Below are positions 1-12,098 of a DNA stretch of 64,000 nucleotides, piece by piece. The DNA is from Blumeriella jaapii (Eukaryota; Ascomycota; Leotiomycetes; Helotiales; Drepanopezizaceae), in NCBI GenBank assembly GCA_009599575.1, contig VWND01000001.1:1674001-1738000 (forward strand), given 5' to 3'. A program made the translations under genes and the position numbers. Numbering within the stretch: the stretch's first letter is position 1; each line of letters begins with the position of its first letter. The notes under the pieces were generated by a model. The model did no database searches, was not told the origin of the DNA, and worked only from the letters and a program-made list of their open reading frames with translations.

Positions 1-120
1 TCAAAAGGCTGAGACGAAAAAAGAAGAAGAGGAAGAAGAGGGAGAAGAAGAAGAAAACACCCCATCTACACACAGACAAACGCCGACTCACAGCTTCACC
101 ATCCACCAACAACCATCATC

Positions 121-1067
121 ATGAGCAAATTCGGCGTCCTGGTGATGGGCCCGGCCGGTGCCGGCAAGGTGCGAGCCTACCTACTCTCGTCGCTGACCGA
201 CACCAACCACCGCATCTGCTAACAGAGCGCAGAGCACCTTCTGCTCATCCCTCATCACGCACCTGCGCAACAACCGCCGCTCCTGCTTCTACGTGAACCT
301 CGACCCCGCCGCCGAGGATTTCGCGCACGAGCCGGACCTGGACATCAAGGACCTGATCTCGCTCGAGGATGTCATGGAGGAGATGGGGCTCGGCCCCAAC
401 GGCGGCCTGATCTACTGCTTCGAGTTCCTCATGGAGAACCTGGACTTCCTCACCGAGGCCCTCGACCCGCTGACGGAGGAGTACCTCATCATCATCGACA
501 TGCCGGGCCAGATCGAGCTGTACACCCACATCCCCATCCTGCCGGCCCTCGTGAGGCACTTGACGCGCACCGGCGCGCTGGACATCAGCTTGTGCGCCGC
601 CTACCTGCTGGAGGCGACCTTCGTCGTGGACCGCGCCAAGTTTTTCGCCGGCACCCTGAGCGCGATGAGTGCCATGATCATGCTGGAGGTGCCGCATGTC
701 AACATCCTGTCCAAGATGGATTTGGTGAAGGGCCAGGTGGGAAAGAGGGAGCTCAAGCGCTTCTTGGACCCGGATACCACGCTTCTGGACGACGACCCGG
801 CCGATGGGCAGGCGGACGATGGCGAGGGCGCGGTGGTCGATCCGCAGACGGTGATGAAGGGTCACAGCTTCAAGAGGCTGAACAAGGCCGTCGCGGGACT
901 GATTGATAATTTCAGCATGGTCTCGTACCTGAGACTGGATGTGCAAGATGAGGATAGTGTCAACGGCATCTTGAGCTACATCGACGACGCGATCCAGTTC
1001 CACGAGTCGCAGGAACCGAAGGAACCCCGACGAAGCAGATGTGGAATACGGTGACGAGGATGGATGA
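121..1067 (+). CDS. GPN3: GPN-loop GTPase 3 (Gpn3), with a probable one-base frameshift at the C-terminus
   Basis: Small GPN-loop GTPase; the family works with Gpn1/Npa3 in cytoplasmic assembly and nuclear import of RNA polymerase II. Exon 1 is 121-168 and exon 2 starts at 233; intron 169-232 has GTGCGA donor and GCAG acceptor. The first exon encodes MSKFGVLVMGPAGAGK, and splicing restores the P-loop GPAGAGKST. Further family marks are NLDPAAE, the switch-like DMPGQIELYTH, the LSAMSAM stretch and the guanine-binding LSKMDLV (TKxD-like). The literal frame stops at 1052-1054 after KEPRRSRCGIR. Removing one C from the CCCC run at 1025-1028 gives KEPDEADVEYGDEDG and a stop at 1065-1067, an acidic tail typical of the family. 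I therefore read the literal tail as an indel artefact or a recent mutation. Length is about 289-293 aa, normal for Gpn3. A purine-rich stretch (about 15-55) lies in the 5' flank. Confidence 0.93.
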
Positions 1068-1364
1068 CAAAAAGTCGGACAGGTCTCGGCAAATTTGGCG
1101 TTCGGAAGCAAGTCGTGGCAGACGGGAACGATGCATAGCGTAGGCGTTGTTTATTATGATATCCAGCTTCGAAAATTGATGCTCGTCCGTCATCCAATCC
1201 GACGCCAACGCCGCATTCATGAGTGAAATACCTCCCAACCAGTGCCCGTAGCCGAAAACGCCCGGTTCCAAACCCTCCTTTGCCAAAAGACGTTGACGCT
1301 CTCACACGAAACGGTGCCTAACACCCTGCCTGATCACTCCCGTGCGCGTGAAACCCTCCCACAA

Positions 1365-1959
1365 TTACCTCCAAGAACCGCCCGCCGCCGCCCTCCCCCC
1401 ATTCCAGCCCTCCCCCGGCCCCCCTCCCCTTCCCTGCCCAGCGGCATTCGCACCCTGCAGCCCATACTCCTCCCAGCGCCTATACTCCCTCCACCACACC
1501 ACCCGCAACTCACCCCCCCACCGCAGCGCATCCCCGACGCTCCGCTCCAACCCCCGCTGCCACACCAGGCTGGCGAGCAGGCCGACGGCGCCCCAGAACG
1601 CCAGGCGGAAGACGACGCGCGTCCAGAAGAGCAAGAGGCGGCGGCAGAAGGCCAGGATCTGCATCGCGACCAGCACGCCGAGCAGCAGCACGCCGAGCGA
1701 GAGGATCGCGGGCGCCTCGTGCGCGAGCGCCGCGGCGCGGTTGAGGAGCGGAAGCAGGACCGGTGTGAGTTGCGCGCGGAACTGTGCGAGGAAGTGCCGT
1801 ACGGGACGCGTGTAGGGCTCTGCGTCGTGGAGGGCGCGCAGGCCGAGAAGGGCGTAGTCTGAGATTTGGGAGAGTCAGATGGTTTTGGCTCTAGCTGGGA
1901 GCGAGGGGAAGGGAGGGGAGAGAAGAGGGGAGAAAAGATGTACCTTGTACGATGTCCAT
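1365..1959 (-). CDS. APQ12: Nuclear pore assembly and biogenesis protein Apq12
   Basis: Small nuclear-envelope/ER membrane protein; in yeast Apq12 affects membrane fluidity, nuclear pore assembly and mRNA export. Exon 1 is 1944-1959 (ATG plus five codons and one base, MDIVQ) and exon 2 is 1365-1858; intron 1859-1943 has GTACAT donor and CTCAG acceptor. The joined frame gives 169 aa. Residues about 18-45 are amphipathic (YTRPVRHFLAQFRAQLTP). Two adjacent hydrophobic segments follow (about 50-75 and 80-105), with the typical CRRLLLFWTRVVFRL between them and VWQRGLERS after. The tail is Gly/Ala/Arg-rich, as in fungal homologues. The first exon is only 16 nt; an in-frame ATG further upstream at 2094 would lengthen the N-terminus, but family proteins start close to the predicted short form. 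It is convergent with GPN3. Confidence 0.78.
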
Positions 1960-2428
1960 GTTGCGATGCAGGTTTCTGTGCGCGAAAGACGAGGCTGTAG
2001 AAGCGAGGAATACGCGTTGATGTTGGATGCCAGGGACTGTGATCGGTCGCGGAGTCAACTCGGACTGCGGAAGTGTCCAGGGAGATTTAGGCAAAGAAGC
2101 AAAGGAGGAGGTTTTTAAATGCAGTTGGCCTTTGAGGTCTGGGTGGATGGATCGATGATGCTGTGCCTGAAGAAGCTTCCAATCCTACTGTGCCTAGCGC
2201 AATCCGCACGGGCCAATCAGAAGCGAGGACCCCTTTTCCTCGCCTGCTTTGTTGACAATGGGGATAGACATAATCTGTTCTGTATTCTGTGCGTGTAGAG
2301 CCATATAGATGCAAAAGCATTACTTTACGAGGACCTAAAACACCATCGCTATGCAGACACCTAACGAGCCATGCTATGCTATGCCATCCCACACAGAGTC
2401 CCCAGCTGTTAACCCAAACTCCTATAGT
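1960..2428. other. Intergenic: APQ12 upstream / SLD3 downstream
   Basis: This 469-bp spacer holds the presumed promoter of APQ12 (reading leftwards) and the 3' flank of SLD3. No conserved coding sequence, RNA gene or strong repeat is visible. Confidence 0.6.
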
Positions 2429-5287
2429 TCAATCCAAATCATCCATGTCGCTGTCCCAACCCAATGCCTTGTAAATGGAATCATCTTCTCCCAATACACC
2501 TTTGCGCTCGCTAGTTGCGACAGAAGTGACCACAGACTGATAGTTCTCTTTATCGCTGCCCACCCCTGTCAATCTAGGATGGCTGTTTTCGAGACTGCTT
2601 GCTGGCCTCTTCTTGACTGGGGTTTCATCGATCCCGTAAGAGATGATGTCCGAATTCTTCACCGGAGAGTCAGACACGGTTGTGAAGAGCTGAGCACTTG
2701 ATCGACGAAAATGCAGTGGCGAAGAGGGTATCCCAGCACAGTCCACTTCGTTCACTGGTCGTTGAGGGAAGGCGGGAATGACTCTTTTCGTTGGCGTTGC
2801 TTGAACACTCGAGAACAAGGGATTGCATTGCATGCCGCCATGAGCAGAGCGAGAAGCGGATTGGGGTGCTCTGGAAGCACTCGATTTCGGAATCATAGAC
2901 ACCTCGCCAACCATAGGTTCTAGGCTCTGCTGCTGAGACTCGCTGAATACGTCTTTTTGCCGCTTTGTTTTGGGCGTCGCTGATATCTGGACACCTTGGA
3001 AAAGAGGGTTCCTGATCGGCTTCTTAGACTTGCGAGCACTCGAAGAAATCAATCTTTTCTCAGATGTCTCCGCCAATGATTTTCCAGCAAGTTCACGATT
3101 TGGCTTCTTTAAAGCTGAAATTGCCTCCTTGAGCTCCGCATCGATCATTGCCTGTTTGTTCACTTTCATGATTTTCTCGGGCAGTAAACTTTTGAAGTCG
3201 ATCTCGCGTCGTGAAAAGCGTTTCGAATTTAACATCCCACCTCGCGCAGCGTCCAAAGACTGTGAGTCCGCGGCTGGAATTGTTGATAGTGAGGGCGCTT
3301 CGCTTGTTTCCAACTTCAGCCCGGGCAATATGGGCATCGTAGCAGACCTCATTAAAGCAATCTTTTTATTCGGGCCCCGAGACATGCTTCGTCGCTCGCG
3401 ATCATCTGTCAGCACACGCTTCAGGCTCCGAGTAGGCTTGACGGGAACTGGTCGTTTCGTTGCGGCACCAGGCCGTGAAGGGACACCGGAGGAACTCGAG
3501 GGCTTGGAAAGCTTAGGCTTTGAAGGCGACATCACAATCGGCCCTCCAAGTTTTCGATTGATGATTGCACAGCGATCGGGAAGTCGGGACTGGAAACTAC
3601 TAAAGTTAGAAACATTCTGCATGGGATCTTCGAACTTACAATGGCGCTATCACTTCGACACAGAAATCTCTAAGAACGTTATCTGTATGCTTCGTCTGGC
3701 CTATGGAGCTATCTTTCTTCTCGGAGCCTTCCCGTGAGTCGCTAGGCGTATTGGTAGACTCCACAGCAATAGACTGCCAAATACATAACCTGTCAACGTG
3801 GACATCGATGAGCGTTATCAGATGGTCGGGCTTTCTGGACTTTTTTAGTTTTTCTTTCGTCTCTACTAGCTCTGATGTAGGTAGCGTAGAAGGTAGGCCA
3901 CCGCGGACATCCTCTGCGCCGGTCCTCAAAGGTTTAAGGGCGAGAACCTCAAGGATTATAATCATTTGAAGTTGGGTCTCCCGAATTCGAAGCTGGGAAA
4001 TTCGAGTCTTGCTTAATGTTTCGCGGGAAGAGCCTGGCGCTCCCACTTCGGCGTCGTCATCGTGGGTTGCCCACCATTTCCGGATGAGATTCTCCTCTGT
4101 GGGGTATAAACCATTCTTTCCAGGCTTCATTTTCTTGCTTGTTCTCTTCTTTTTTGGCTTTGAGGCGGCCTCGGCAGCATCCTCAGCACTGTGGTCGTGA
4201 ATATCAAAAAGAGCAACACAGCTCGGAATGCCATCACGATACTTCTTATCCAGTATTGTATTTGACATCACCAGACTTTCGAGGAAATTGATGTGATCGT
4301 TGAGATCAAGAGTCGAATCATAGTCAAGATGAAATGCTGCCCGGGCCCGCGACAGGGGACCTTTTGCAAAATATGCTAGTGAAGCCTTCGAGAGGTACAG
4401 CGTCTCCAGGTATTGAGTCCGGACATTGTCAAAAATTTCCGATGCGGTGTGTTGGGTAATAACATCATTGACCACAGGGGGCCTTTGAACCTCCTGGCTC
4501 TCGATGCCCTGTGGTGAAGCTTCCTGGGCCGGGGGAGGTGCATCAACAGCCACTTGCTCTGAGTCGATGGCAGCAGACTGTGAATCGGACGGAAGATCCG
4601 ATAGAGGGCCCGCTGAGGGACGTTTCAACATAGACTGGATGGCCTCGATAGCCAGACGTTTCTTCTTGCTGTACGTGTTTGAATCGGGGGCCGCTTGCTC
4701 TACGCTTGGAATCGGAAGACCTGCTCGCTCGGGCAACTCCTGTTTCGACACTACGGCTGCCGCTCTCAAATCGGGTAAGTTGATCCATGACCCAAGCTGA
4801 CATAGCACGTAGAGACCGCGGCTTTCACGTTCGACCGCGTATAGGATTCGGGTATCCTCTAGTCTCGCAATCAGAACCGTTGGCTGGCTTCCCATGCGCT
4901 CTTCCAATTCCAGTATCTTGATGTGGGCTTCGAATAATCTTGAGCTGACCAGACCTTTGGCAGTGGAGAAGAGATCAAGGGATGACAGCGGCAGTGCCGA
5001 TCGTGGCAGGAGCATCAAGGGTTGTAGGCATTGGGACTTGACAAACCCGGGAGCAGGATACGGCTGCATTCTGTTAGCCCTGATGCGGTGTTCATGAAGA
5101 TTCTACCGACCCTGACAACGAACTTGTCTTTCAGCAGATCTTCCGTGGAATCGCCTTCTCTCTTCCGCTTCCTGGCCCCGAACGCTTCGCCATCACTCGG
5201 ACTGCTTGCATGATCGGACGTTGGTGTAAGTACGCCGGAACGCGTTTGGGACGCGTCGCCAACATGGTGCGCGGCCTGGCTTGACAT
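2429..5287 (-). CDS. SLD3: DNA replication initiation regulator Sld3
   Basis: Sld3 (Treslin/TICRR relative) recruits Cdc45 to origins and, when CDK-phosphorylated, binds Dpb11. Three exons: 5111-5287, 3640-5063 and 2429 to 3596 (or 3599). Intron 1 (5064-5110, 47 nt) restores FVVR followed by PYPAPGFV. Intron 2 starts GTAAGT at 3639 and ends at one of two AGs three bases apart (TTTAGTAG), giving 922 or 923 aa. The N-terminus has a basic RKRKRE patch. The Sld3/Treslin domain is visible in the middle of exon 2: YLETLYLSKASLAYFAKGP, then NHINFLES-like and CVALFDIHDHS, then a KPKKKRTSKKMKPGK basic stretch and EENLIRKWWATHDDD. The C-terminal third is Ser/Pro-rich, with SP and TP sites such as PSSPL and ETPVKK that are candidate CDK targets. 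It ends in DSIYKALGWDSD, a conserved Sld3 tail. It is divergent from the MAPKKK gene. Confidence 0.9.
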
Positions 5288-6456
5288 AGCAATGCAGTAT
5301 TGATATATCGTGTCATGAGGCCCTCATAACCTCAAACAAGGGAGGGCATCAGCTATGGTAAGTCTGCTGGGAGGTGGTGGTGATGTGGGAAAAACGATGG
5401 AGAGTACTGTAAGTACTGTATAGTGAGTGTACTGTAGCGAGACGCGGTCGCGCCGCACTTCGGATAATCTTCGGCATTGAGTGTGTGGACCGGCGTTCAA
5501 GACCACTTATATACCGTATGTACACACTACAGAAAAATACATACAGTTCCTACTGTACTGTACGTACTGAATATACGTACTGTATAGTTGCTACTCTACG
5601 TACTGTAGGAAGGTACAGTACATACGATGCAGTACTACATGCTGGACCATCTACTTAGTGGGTGGCTTTAGTAGACTGTTTACTAATTCAAAGACAAGAC
5701 TTCCTTCTCAATACTTGCCGACGCTTTCATCCGTTTGATCTGTGTACAGTAACAGTAGTACTGTACTGTTCGTACTCTGTGTACTCTACTGTACATACCA
5801 TAGGTGCAGCTCTTGGCTGTATGTGTGGCATCCCGGAAGCTTACTGCCCTCGTGTTACAGTACTTGTCCCGACTCTTTCTTCTTTTCTTCTTCTTCTCTT
5901 GTCACCTACGCCACACCCGGGGGCGAAATCCCGCGTTTGGTCCTCCTCAGCCAAACATCGAGAGGCAGTAGCGGTAAAGCTTGATCACCTTGTCGACGGG
6001 GCGGGAGCTCTTGCTCGCCTCGTATCCAGAGAGTTTCCAGATCACGGGTGGAACATCGACATCCCGGATTAACTTGCACGCAACCCCCGCTCGGCTCCAT
6101 CACCAGCCTCACTCATCATCAGCCTCACATCGCAAGACCCTCGACACACTTCGAGCCTCCCGACATCCCTTGCCCGCCGCCTTTTCTTCTTCTTTGTCTT
6201 GTGCTGCTTGACTTACTTACGGATACAGGTACGGATTCCTCCCTTCCTACCCCTTGGCTGCACGAGCGCCAGCCAGCTACGAACACGGACGTGAGCAGCG
6301 CAACCCTCGACCGCGGTCCCTAGCTCCCGGCATCCCAGCATTCTCCAGGATCGACGCTAATTCGCGATAGAAGTAAATTGGTCGCGCTATTTCTATTACC
6401 ATCTCCCCGACCAAAACCTTCTTCTTTTCTCTGCCGGCCCAGCTGCTCCTCTCACC
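5288..6456. promoter_or_regulatory. Divergent promoter region of SLD3 and the Ssk2-type MAPKKK
   Basis: This 1.17-kb region separates two divergently transcribed genes. The left half (about 5400-5850) is full of TACTGTA/TACAGTA palindromic repeats and ends in TTCTTCTTTTCTTC pyrimidine runs near 5880. The right half is C/T-rich and probably includes the 5' UTR of the kinase gene. Short ORFs here are not conserved-looking. Confidence 0.5.
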
Positions 6457-9400
6457 ATGAGTGTTGAATTGTCGCCCCGAGCAGTACGATTTTCTGAAGC
6501 CGCGCCGGAGAACACTCTGGATTCCTCCAAATCTCCGATCATTATGGAGCGCCCTCAGGTCCAGACGAGTGATTCCGGAGAATCGGGTTCATCTGCAGAC
6601 ATCCCGGACGACATGGGAGCAGAGGATGCTCGACCTGCCAACCCTCCGACACTGGCTAATATCGATCAACGGCCGTCCATGAACAACATCACCTCGAGTC
6701 TGCGAAGTCAGCGAGGCAGTACGGATACGAGTGGAACATACACCCAGTTCCCCCCTAGCATATCGGCTCCCAACGGCGCAGCAAGTCGACCCCAGAGACC
6801 GACAGTACCGGCGCGTACACCCTCGAGTACATATGCCCCAGCGCGCCGGCCACCACAGACGCCGGGTTACATACAGACTGGAGACCGCAGCCGGTCACAT
6901 TCACAAGCCTCCTCTCGCTACAACAGGGGTGACGCCAATCAACTCTACCGTCAAGAGCAGCCGGTCTACCTACAGCGACTGCAAGAAGTGCAACCGACGG
7001 ATTATTTCGAGCCGATGACACCGAGCGTGGGATATGGGACGGGTTCCGACTCCGAAGATGATGCCTTTACGGAGTCCCAGGTTGGTAGTGAGGCATACGA
7101 TCCAGAAACGATTATGTTCTACGGGAATGACAGTATTGCACCCACTGAGGAAGATCTGCAAGATCCGGCGAACAGAGAAAGATTGGAGTGGCATAGCATG
7201 CTAGCTTCAGTCTTGACAGGAGATGTGGTAAAGCAGGAAAAGAAGCGTTTGATAGGTGCTTCGGACAAGCAGGGGGAGAACCTACATACAGAGATATGGC
7301 TCGGAGTGCGCTCAAAGGTGTGTGGACGAACTTTGGCGGCACAGCGGAGAATGATAGAAGATACACGGGCAACACTGGATCAGCTGCTCGACGAGATCAC
7401 CAGGTTTCAGGTACAAGGAGAAAGCGAAGCAGGGAAGCCATCGGTTGACCAGGTGCGGGATGTCGTGGCGAAGATTGAGAAATGCGAAAGTCTCTTTCCT
7501 TCTCGGCTGGCCTTGGAGACGGCTCACAAGCTGGCAGCATCTGCACAATTCCATGCCACCTGCGATGCTGTCATTTCCTGGCACAACACAACAGAGCTGA
7601 TCAATACGGAACTTGGAATCCTCCAAAACTGGGTCGGCAACGCGGAGTTGGATTTCAACAAAGCAAAAGATCGGTCCCCGTCTGGCAATGGATTATCCGA
7701 CGAGTCCTCATTTATAGATCGGTTATTGAAGGAAGATGGGTTGCGATCCCTTCAAGGCGACAAGAGCATTCTGTTGGGTGTCTCGGAAGTCATTATGAAG
7801 GCAAAGAGGACGCTGATCCAGAACTCGGAGGGATTTGCTAAGCGCCATCTGCCTCCCTACATCGAAGAGTTATTGACACTGATCAACTTCCCCTCGAGAC
7901 TGATCGAGGAGATCATTAAAGTTCGGCTCCAGTTCGCGCGGAAGATGAAAGATACTGCGCAACAAAATTCCATGATGCAAGAGCAGATGATCTCACAATT
8001 TCAAATACTCCTGAAACTCGCTATCCGCATCAAGCAAGAGTATCTGACCATTTCGCAACCAGAAGCTGGATGGGATCTTCCGCCGTGTATAGACGACGAG
8101 TCCTTCGATCAGGTTGTACTCGATGCTCTGAAATTTTATTTCAAGATGTTAAATTGGAAATTGGGTGGCAACAAGAACACTTTCAAGGAGGCCGAGGTTT
8201 TGGAACAGGAGTGGGACTTTTCAAACGAAATTGGACGTCATCTCCAAGGAGGAGATGTGGAAGTCGCAGAGCAATTTAGCTCGCTCACCCACAAAGCTTT
8301 CTATCGTCTTAGCCACACATTCGAGCGTGATCTCCAGCGGAAGACCGACGAAACTGCCCCGGAAATGACGAAACGGTACAAGCAGGTCCTTGACTCTGTT
8401 CGTGTCCGGCAGCGCATGCTGCAGCGCTTCTCGAGAGTCTTGAGTGATCGGTTCGAGAATGCTACTGACTTTAGCATTTCTATGAGGCACGAATCACTGC
8501 AAACTCTCTACTCGAGACTAATAGAGACGGGGCATTTCTTGGTGTATACTGCTAGCATTGAGCATGACGGGATCTTTATGATTGCTTCTCCCGCCCTCTA
8601 CAACCGCCCGCAAGATATCCAATCCATCCTCGGTACATGTTACCATTCAGACCAAGTTCAAGAGGACCCTACCAACCCGTACATACTCGTTTTGCGGCCC
8701 GAGGTTGTCGTCCCGTGGGACGGAAGACAGGTTGATGCGAACATCAGAGAGCCCTTGACCGATGTCAAAATGGGTCATCTCAGGTTAATCGCGGATGGCT
8801 CACAGGCAAGACTACAGAATGCGAGACAGGCGTTCTTGGAACTGATCGATTTTCACTTGGACATGGTTGTCGAGCAACGGTCGAATCTCAAGCAAGTCAA
8901 CGTGAAGTTGACGGAGATCAAGAAGGTCGTTTACAAACTTTCCAATAACATAATGGACAGTGTCGAAACTGTCAGAGCCCAGACGCATGGTATGGATTGC
9001 CAAGAATTAATACAGACCTGCTTCGTGTTTGCAACCGAATTCGGCCAGAGGTCGCTACTCTACATGGACCGTAATCGAAAGCAGATGAACAACCTCAAGC
9101 TCACCAAGCTCGCTTTGGACTGGGTCAGTTTCGTCTGTGACGACTGCATAGCCACAGATCGCAAGACTTTTCGATGGGCAGTCCTGGCATTAGAATTTGC
9201 TATGGTCATGACCCAAGGTCAGCATATTTTAGCGCTGGGTGAAGACGAATATACGCGACTTCGTGCCAAGGTTGCAGGCTGTATGTCACTTCTGATATCA
9301 CATTTCGATATTATGGGTGCTCGGTCTACATTAGCTGCTCAGGCCGAAAAGCAACGCATCGAGGCATTGGCCGGCCAGTTCAGAAAGATGGACATGAGCC

Positions 9401-10534
9401 GTATGCTGGACGATGAAGAGTCGTCCAAATATGTCCGGGAGCAACGATTACACAAAATAATGTTTCTTGATGATACTCGGAAGCAGAAAGAGGCGGAGAG
9501 ACAAGCACTGGGTCGAGTTCTTGAGGAGTCAAGCGACGCAGATCGATCCTTGACCTTCCTTTCCTCGTCTGCATCTAATGTCAACATGCGCTGGCAACAA
9601 GGAAATTTTGTGGGTGGTGGTACGTTTGGATCGGTCTACGCCGCTATCAATTTGGACTCTGGTCATTTGATGGCTGTGAAGGAGATTCGACTTCAAGACC
9701 CATCTCTGATCCCGACTATCGCTGGTCAAATCAGAGATGAAATGAGTATTCTCGAGGTCCTGGACCATCCGAATGTTGTATCGTATCACGGCATCGAAGT
9801 CCATCGAGACAAGGTCTACATCTTTATGGAGTTTTGTTCTGGCGGGTCTTTAGCTGGGCTGTTGGAGCATGGACGGATTGAGGATGAGCAGGTTATTATG
9901 GTATACGCATTGCAGCTACTCGAAGGTCTCGCTTACCTCCACGAGAGTGCCATTGTCCATCGCGATATCAAGCCAGAAAGTAAGTACACCCACTCACGTT
10001 CACGTTTCAATCTCACTGACCCAATCCTCAGACATTCTTCTCAATCATAACGGCGTGATAAAATACGTGGATTTCGGCGCGTCAAAGGTCATCGCTCGGC
10101 AGGGCAAGACTCTCGTCGCCGCTGAACCAGGCAAGGCAAACAAATCCATGACCGGGACACCCATGTACATGTCGCCCGAAGTTATCAAAGGCGAGAACCC
10201 TGGAAGAGCTGGCGCTGTCGATGTGTGGTCTCTCGGCTGCGTCATTCTCGAGATGGCCACCGGCCGTCGACCTTGGGCATCTCTCGACAACGAATGGGCT
10301 ATCATGTATAACATCGCACAAGGCAACCCACCACAGCTCCCTTCGACCGACCAACTCAGTCTAGAAGGCATTGACTTCCTGAAGAAGTGCTTCGTCCGCG
10401 ATCCGAAGAAACGCGCCTCGGCCGCCGAGTTACTTCAACACGAATGGATCATGGCTATCAAGTCTCAAGTTGCCATTGAACCCAGCACGCCCTCAGATGC
10501 CGGATCGAGCCATTCTCGAGGCAGCACCAGCTAA
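6457..10534 (+). CDS. SSK2: HOG-pathway MAP kinase kinase kinase, Ssk2/Ssk22 type (SskB/Os-4)
   Basis: MAPKKK that phosphorylates Pbs2 and so activates the Hog1/SakA stress MAPK; in yeast it is activated by the Ssk1 response regulator. Exons 6457-9979 and 10032-10534; the 52-nt intron (GTAAGT ... CCTCAG) interrupts the Asn codon of HRDIKPEN. The protein is 1341 aa. Residues 1-210 are Ser/Pro-rich and probably disordered. About 210-1040 form the long conserved N-terminal region of this family (WIG/SH-type alpha-helical sequence, with EWHSMLASVLTGDVVKQEKKR near its start). The kinase domain begins near residue 1045: glycine loop GGGTFGSV (about 1053), VKEIRL lysine (about 1073), HRD (about 1168), DFG (about 1189), GTPMYMSPE activation segment, VDVWSLGC. 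All catalytic residues are present. The short Ser-rich tail is typical. Confidence 0.96.
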
Positions 10535-10903
10535 AACGGGCAACGCTTCGATCGGCACAGCAAGTTCTCGGCCCCTCCACGTGTGTAACGAGACCTGTCC
10601 CAACATCCGTCGCGGATATCCTCAGAAGGCAACAACAATGCGTGCTTCTTGCGTGTTTTCTTCTCCCTTCTGCTTGTTTCATTCTACTCTCCTTTACCAT
10701 GTTTTATTATAGGATGTACATACGCGCACAGCATGCGGAGATTTTGGGTTACGGGAAGCATCAGCGAAGAGTCAGGCGTTCTAGATTCCCATGGGGTATG
10801 GTTTTCAATTTGTCGTCTTCGCATTCGAGTGCTGCAGACATCGGGAAGAAGGGAGTCGTGCCTGGGTTGCCCTGGCTGTAATGATGAAAAGGACTTTGGC
10901 GCT

Positions 10904-10904
<1 letters not shown>

Positions 10905-10938
<34 letters not shown>
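10905..10938 (+). repeat. Poly-G tract of 34 bases
   Basis: An uninterrupted run of 34 G on the plus strand, about 370 bp after the MAPKKK stop codon. Such a run can form G-quadruplexes and is a likely sequencing length-error site. A second run of 21 G is at 11461-11481. Confidence 0.95.
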
Positions 10939-11460
10939 CGCGGGGCGGGCAATGTACATACGTGCTCAGTGCGCTCATTCCAGACAGGAAAGTAATAAGC
11001 AAAGAAAGATGGAGTTCGGATGCTGCGACGGCCTACGTGGTATGCTCTGGCTGAGTATGATTAGAAAGGGGAATGCGATGGCTGTGTCGCTCGCTACACA
11101 CGTCAGCTCTCGTGCCCGCCGTGGGACTGAGCAAGTCAATTCATTCTCCTCTTCACCTGCCCCCAACACTCGTGTTCCTTTTCCTTTATCTCGATATCCA
11201 AAAATGCCAGAACCACACCAAAGTCCTGATCAACACGAGGGAAAGAAAGAAAGCGGAAACATGACCGAGATGCGTTACCACCCACCACCATTTCCCATCC
11301 TCTCTCTTCCTTCCTCGCCGCCAACTCCGCACGCCACAGTGCGTTTCCGTCCGTGTGCCGCCGCATCGGCCGTACGTAAGGTAGGTACCTAGGTAGGTAG
11401 GTAAGTAGCAGGTTTCGCAGCGGCGACAATTTGTAGGGATCTTGCGCTTGTGCGGGGGTT

Positions 11461-11481
11461 GGGGGGGGGGGGGGGGGGGGG
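11461..11481 (+). repeat. Poly-G tract of 21 bases between GGTA-type repeats
   Basis: Uninterrupted G run. It is flanked on the left by TAGGTAGGTAGG repeats (from about 11380) and on the right by ACATACCTAGGTACC repeats (to about 11560), which are imperfect inverted copies of each other. Confidence 0.9.
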
Positions 11482-11999
11482 AGTACAGCTCTACCTACAT
11501 ACATACATACCTAGGTACCTACATACCTACCTACCTACCTAGGTACATACATACAGTAGTAGTAGTTACATAGTTACCTACCTTGCACAACAGTCGCGAC
11601 AACGACACGGGACGCGATGCCAATTGGGTGATGGACGGTGCGGTGCGCTGGTGAGGAGGCGAGGAAGTCGGAAAATGCCCCCAAAAAAATACATATATAT
11701 ATATATATATTTAAAAAGATATACATTTAAAAAGAGCTGGGTGTATGTGATGGCTGGATGCTTGGGTGGTGTGGTTGTCTTGCGCGCGGGGGATGCTGTC
11801 GTACTGTACTGTATGTGCTGTGTGTGCTGTGCTGTGCTGTGCTGTGTGTGCTGTGCTGTGCTGTGCTGTGGCATGTCTCGCGAGGTCTGGGGATTCGCTG
11901 CATGGTTGGTTGGTTGGTTGGTTGGTTTCACGGATTGAGGGGGGATGAGGGGTGGTTCTTTGTGTGTCTTGGGTTGGAATGGAAAGGGCTGTGACGAGA

Positions 12000-12027
12000 G
12001 GGAGAGAGAGAGGGGGAGGGGGGAAGG

Positions 12028-12098
<71 letters not shown>
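12000..12098 (+). repeat. (GA)n microsatellite
   Basis: About 100 bp of GA dinucleotide repeat with a few interrupting G runs. No coding capacity. Confidence 0.95.

Noticed and set aside
245..1111. 288-codon open frame antisense to GPN3
   Set aside because: It mirrors the codon-biased GPN3 exon. GPN3 has family motifs and a spliced P-loop; the antisense frame has none.
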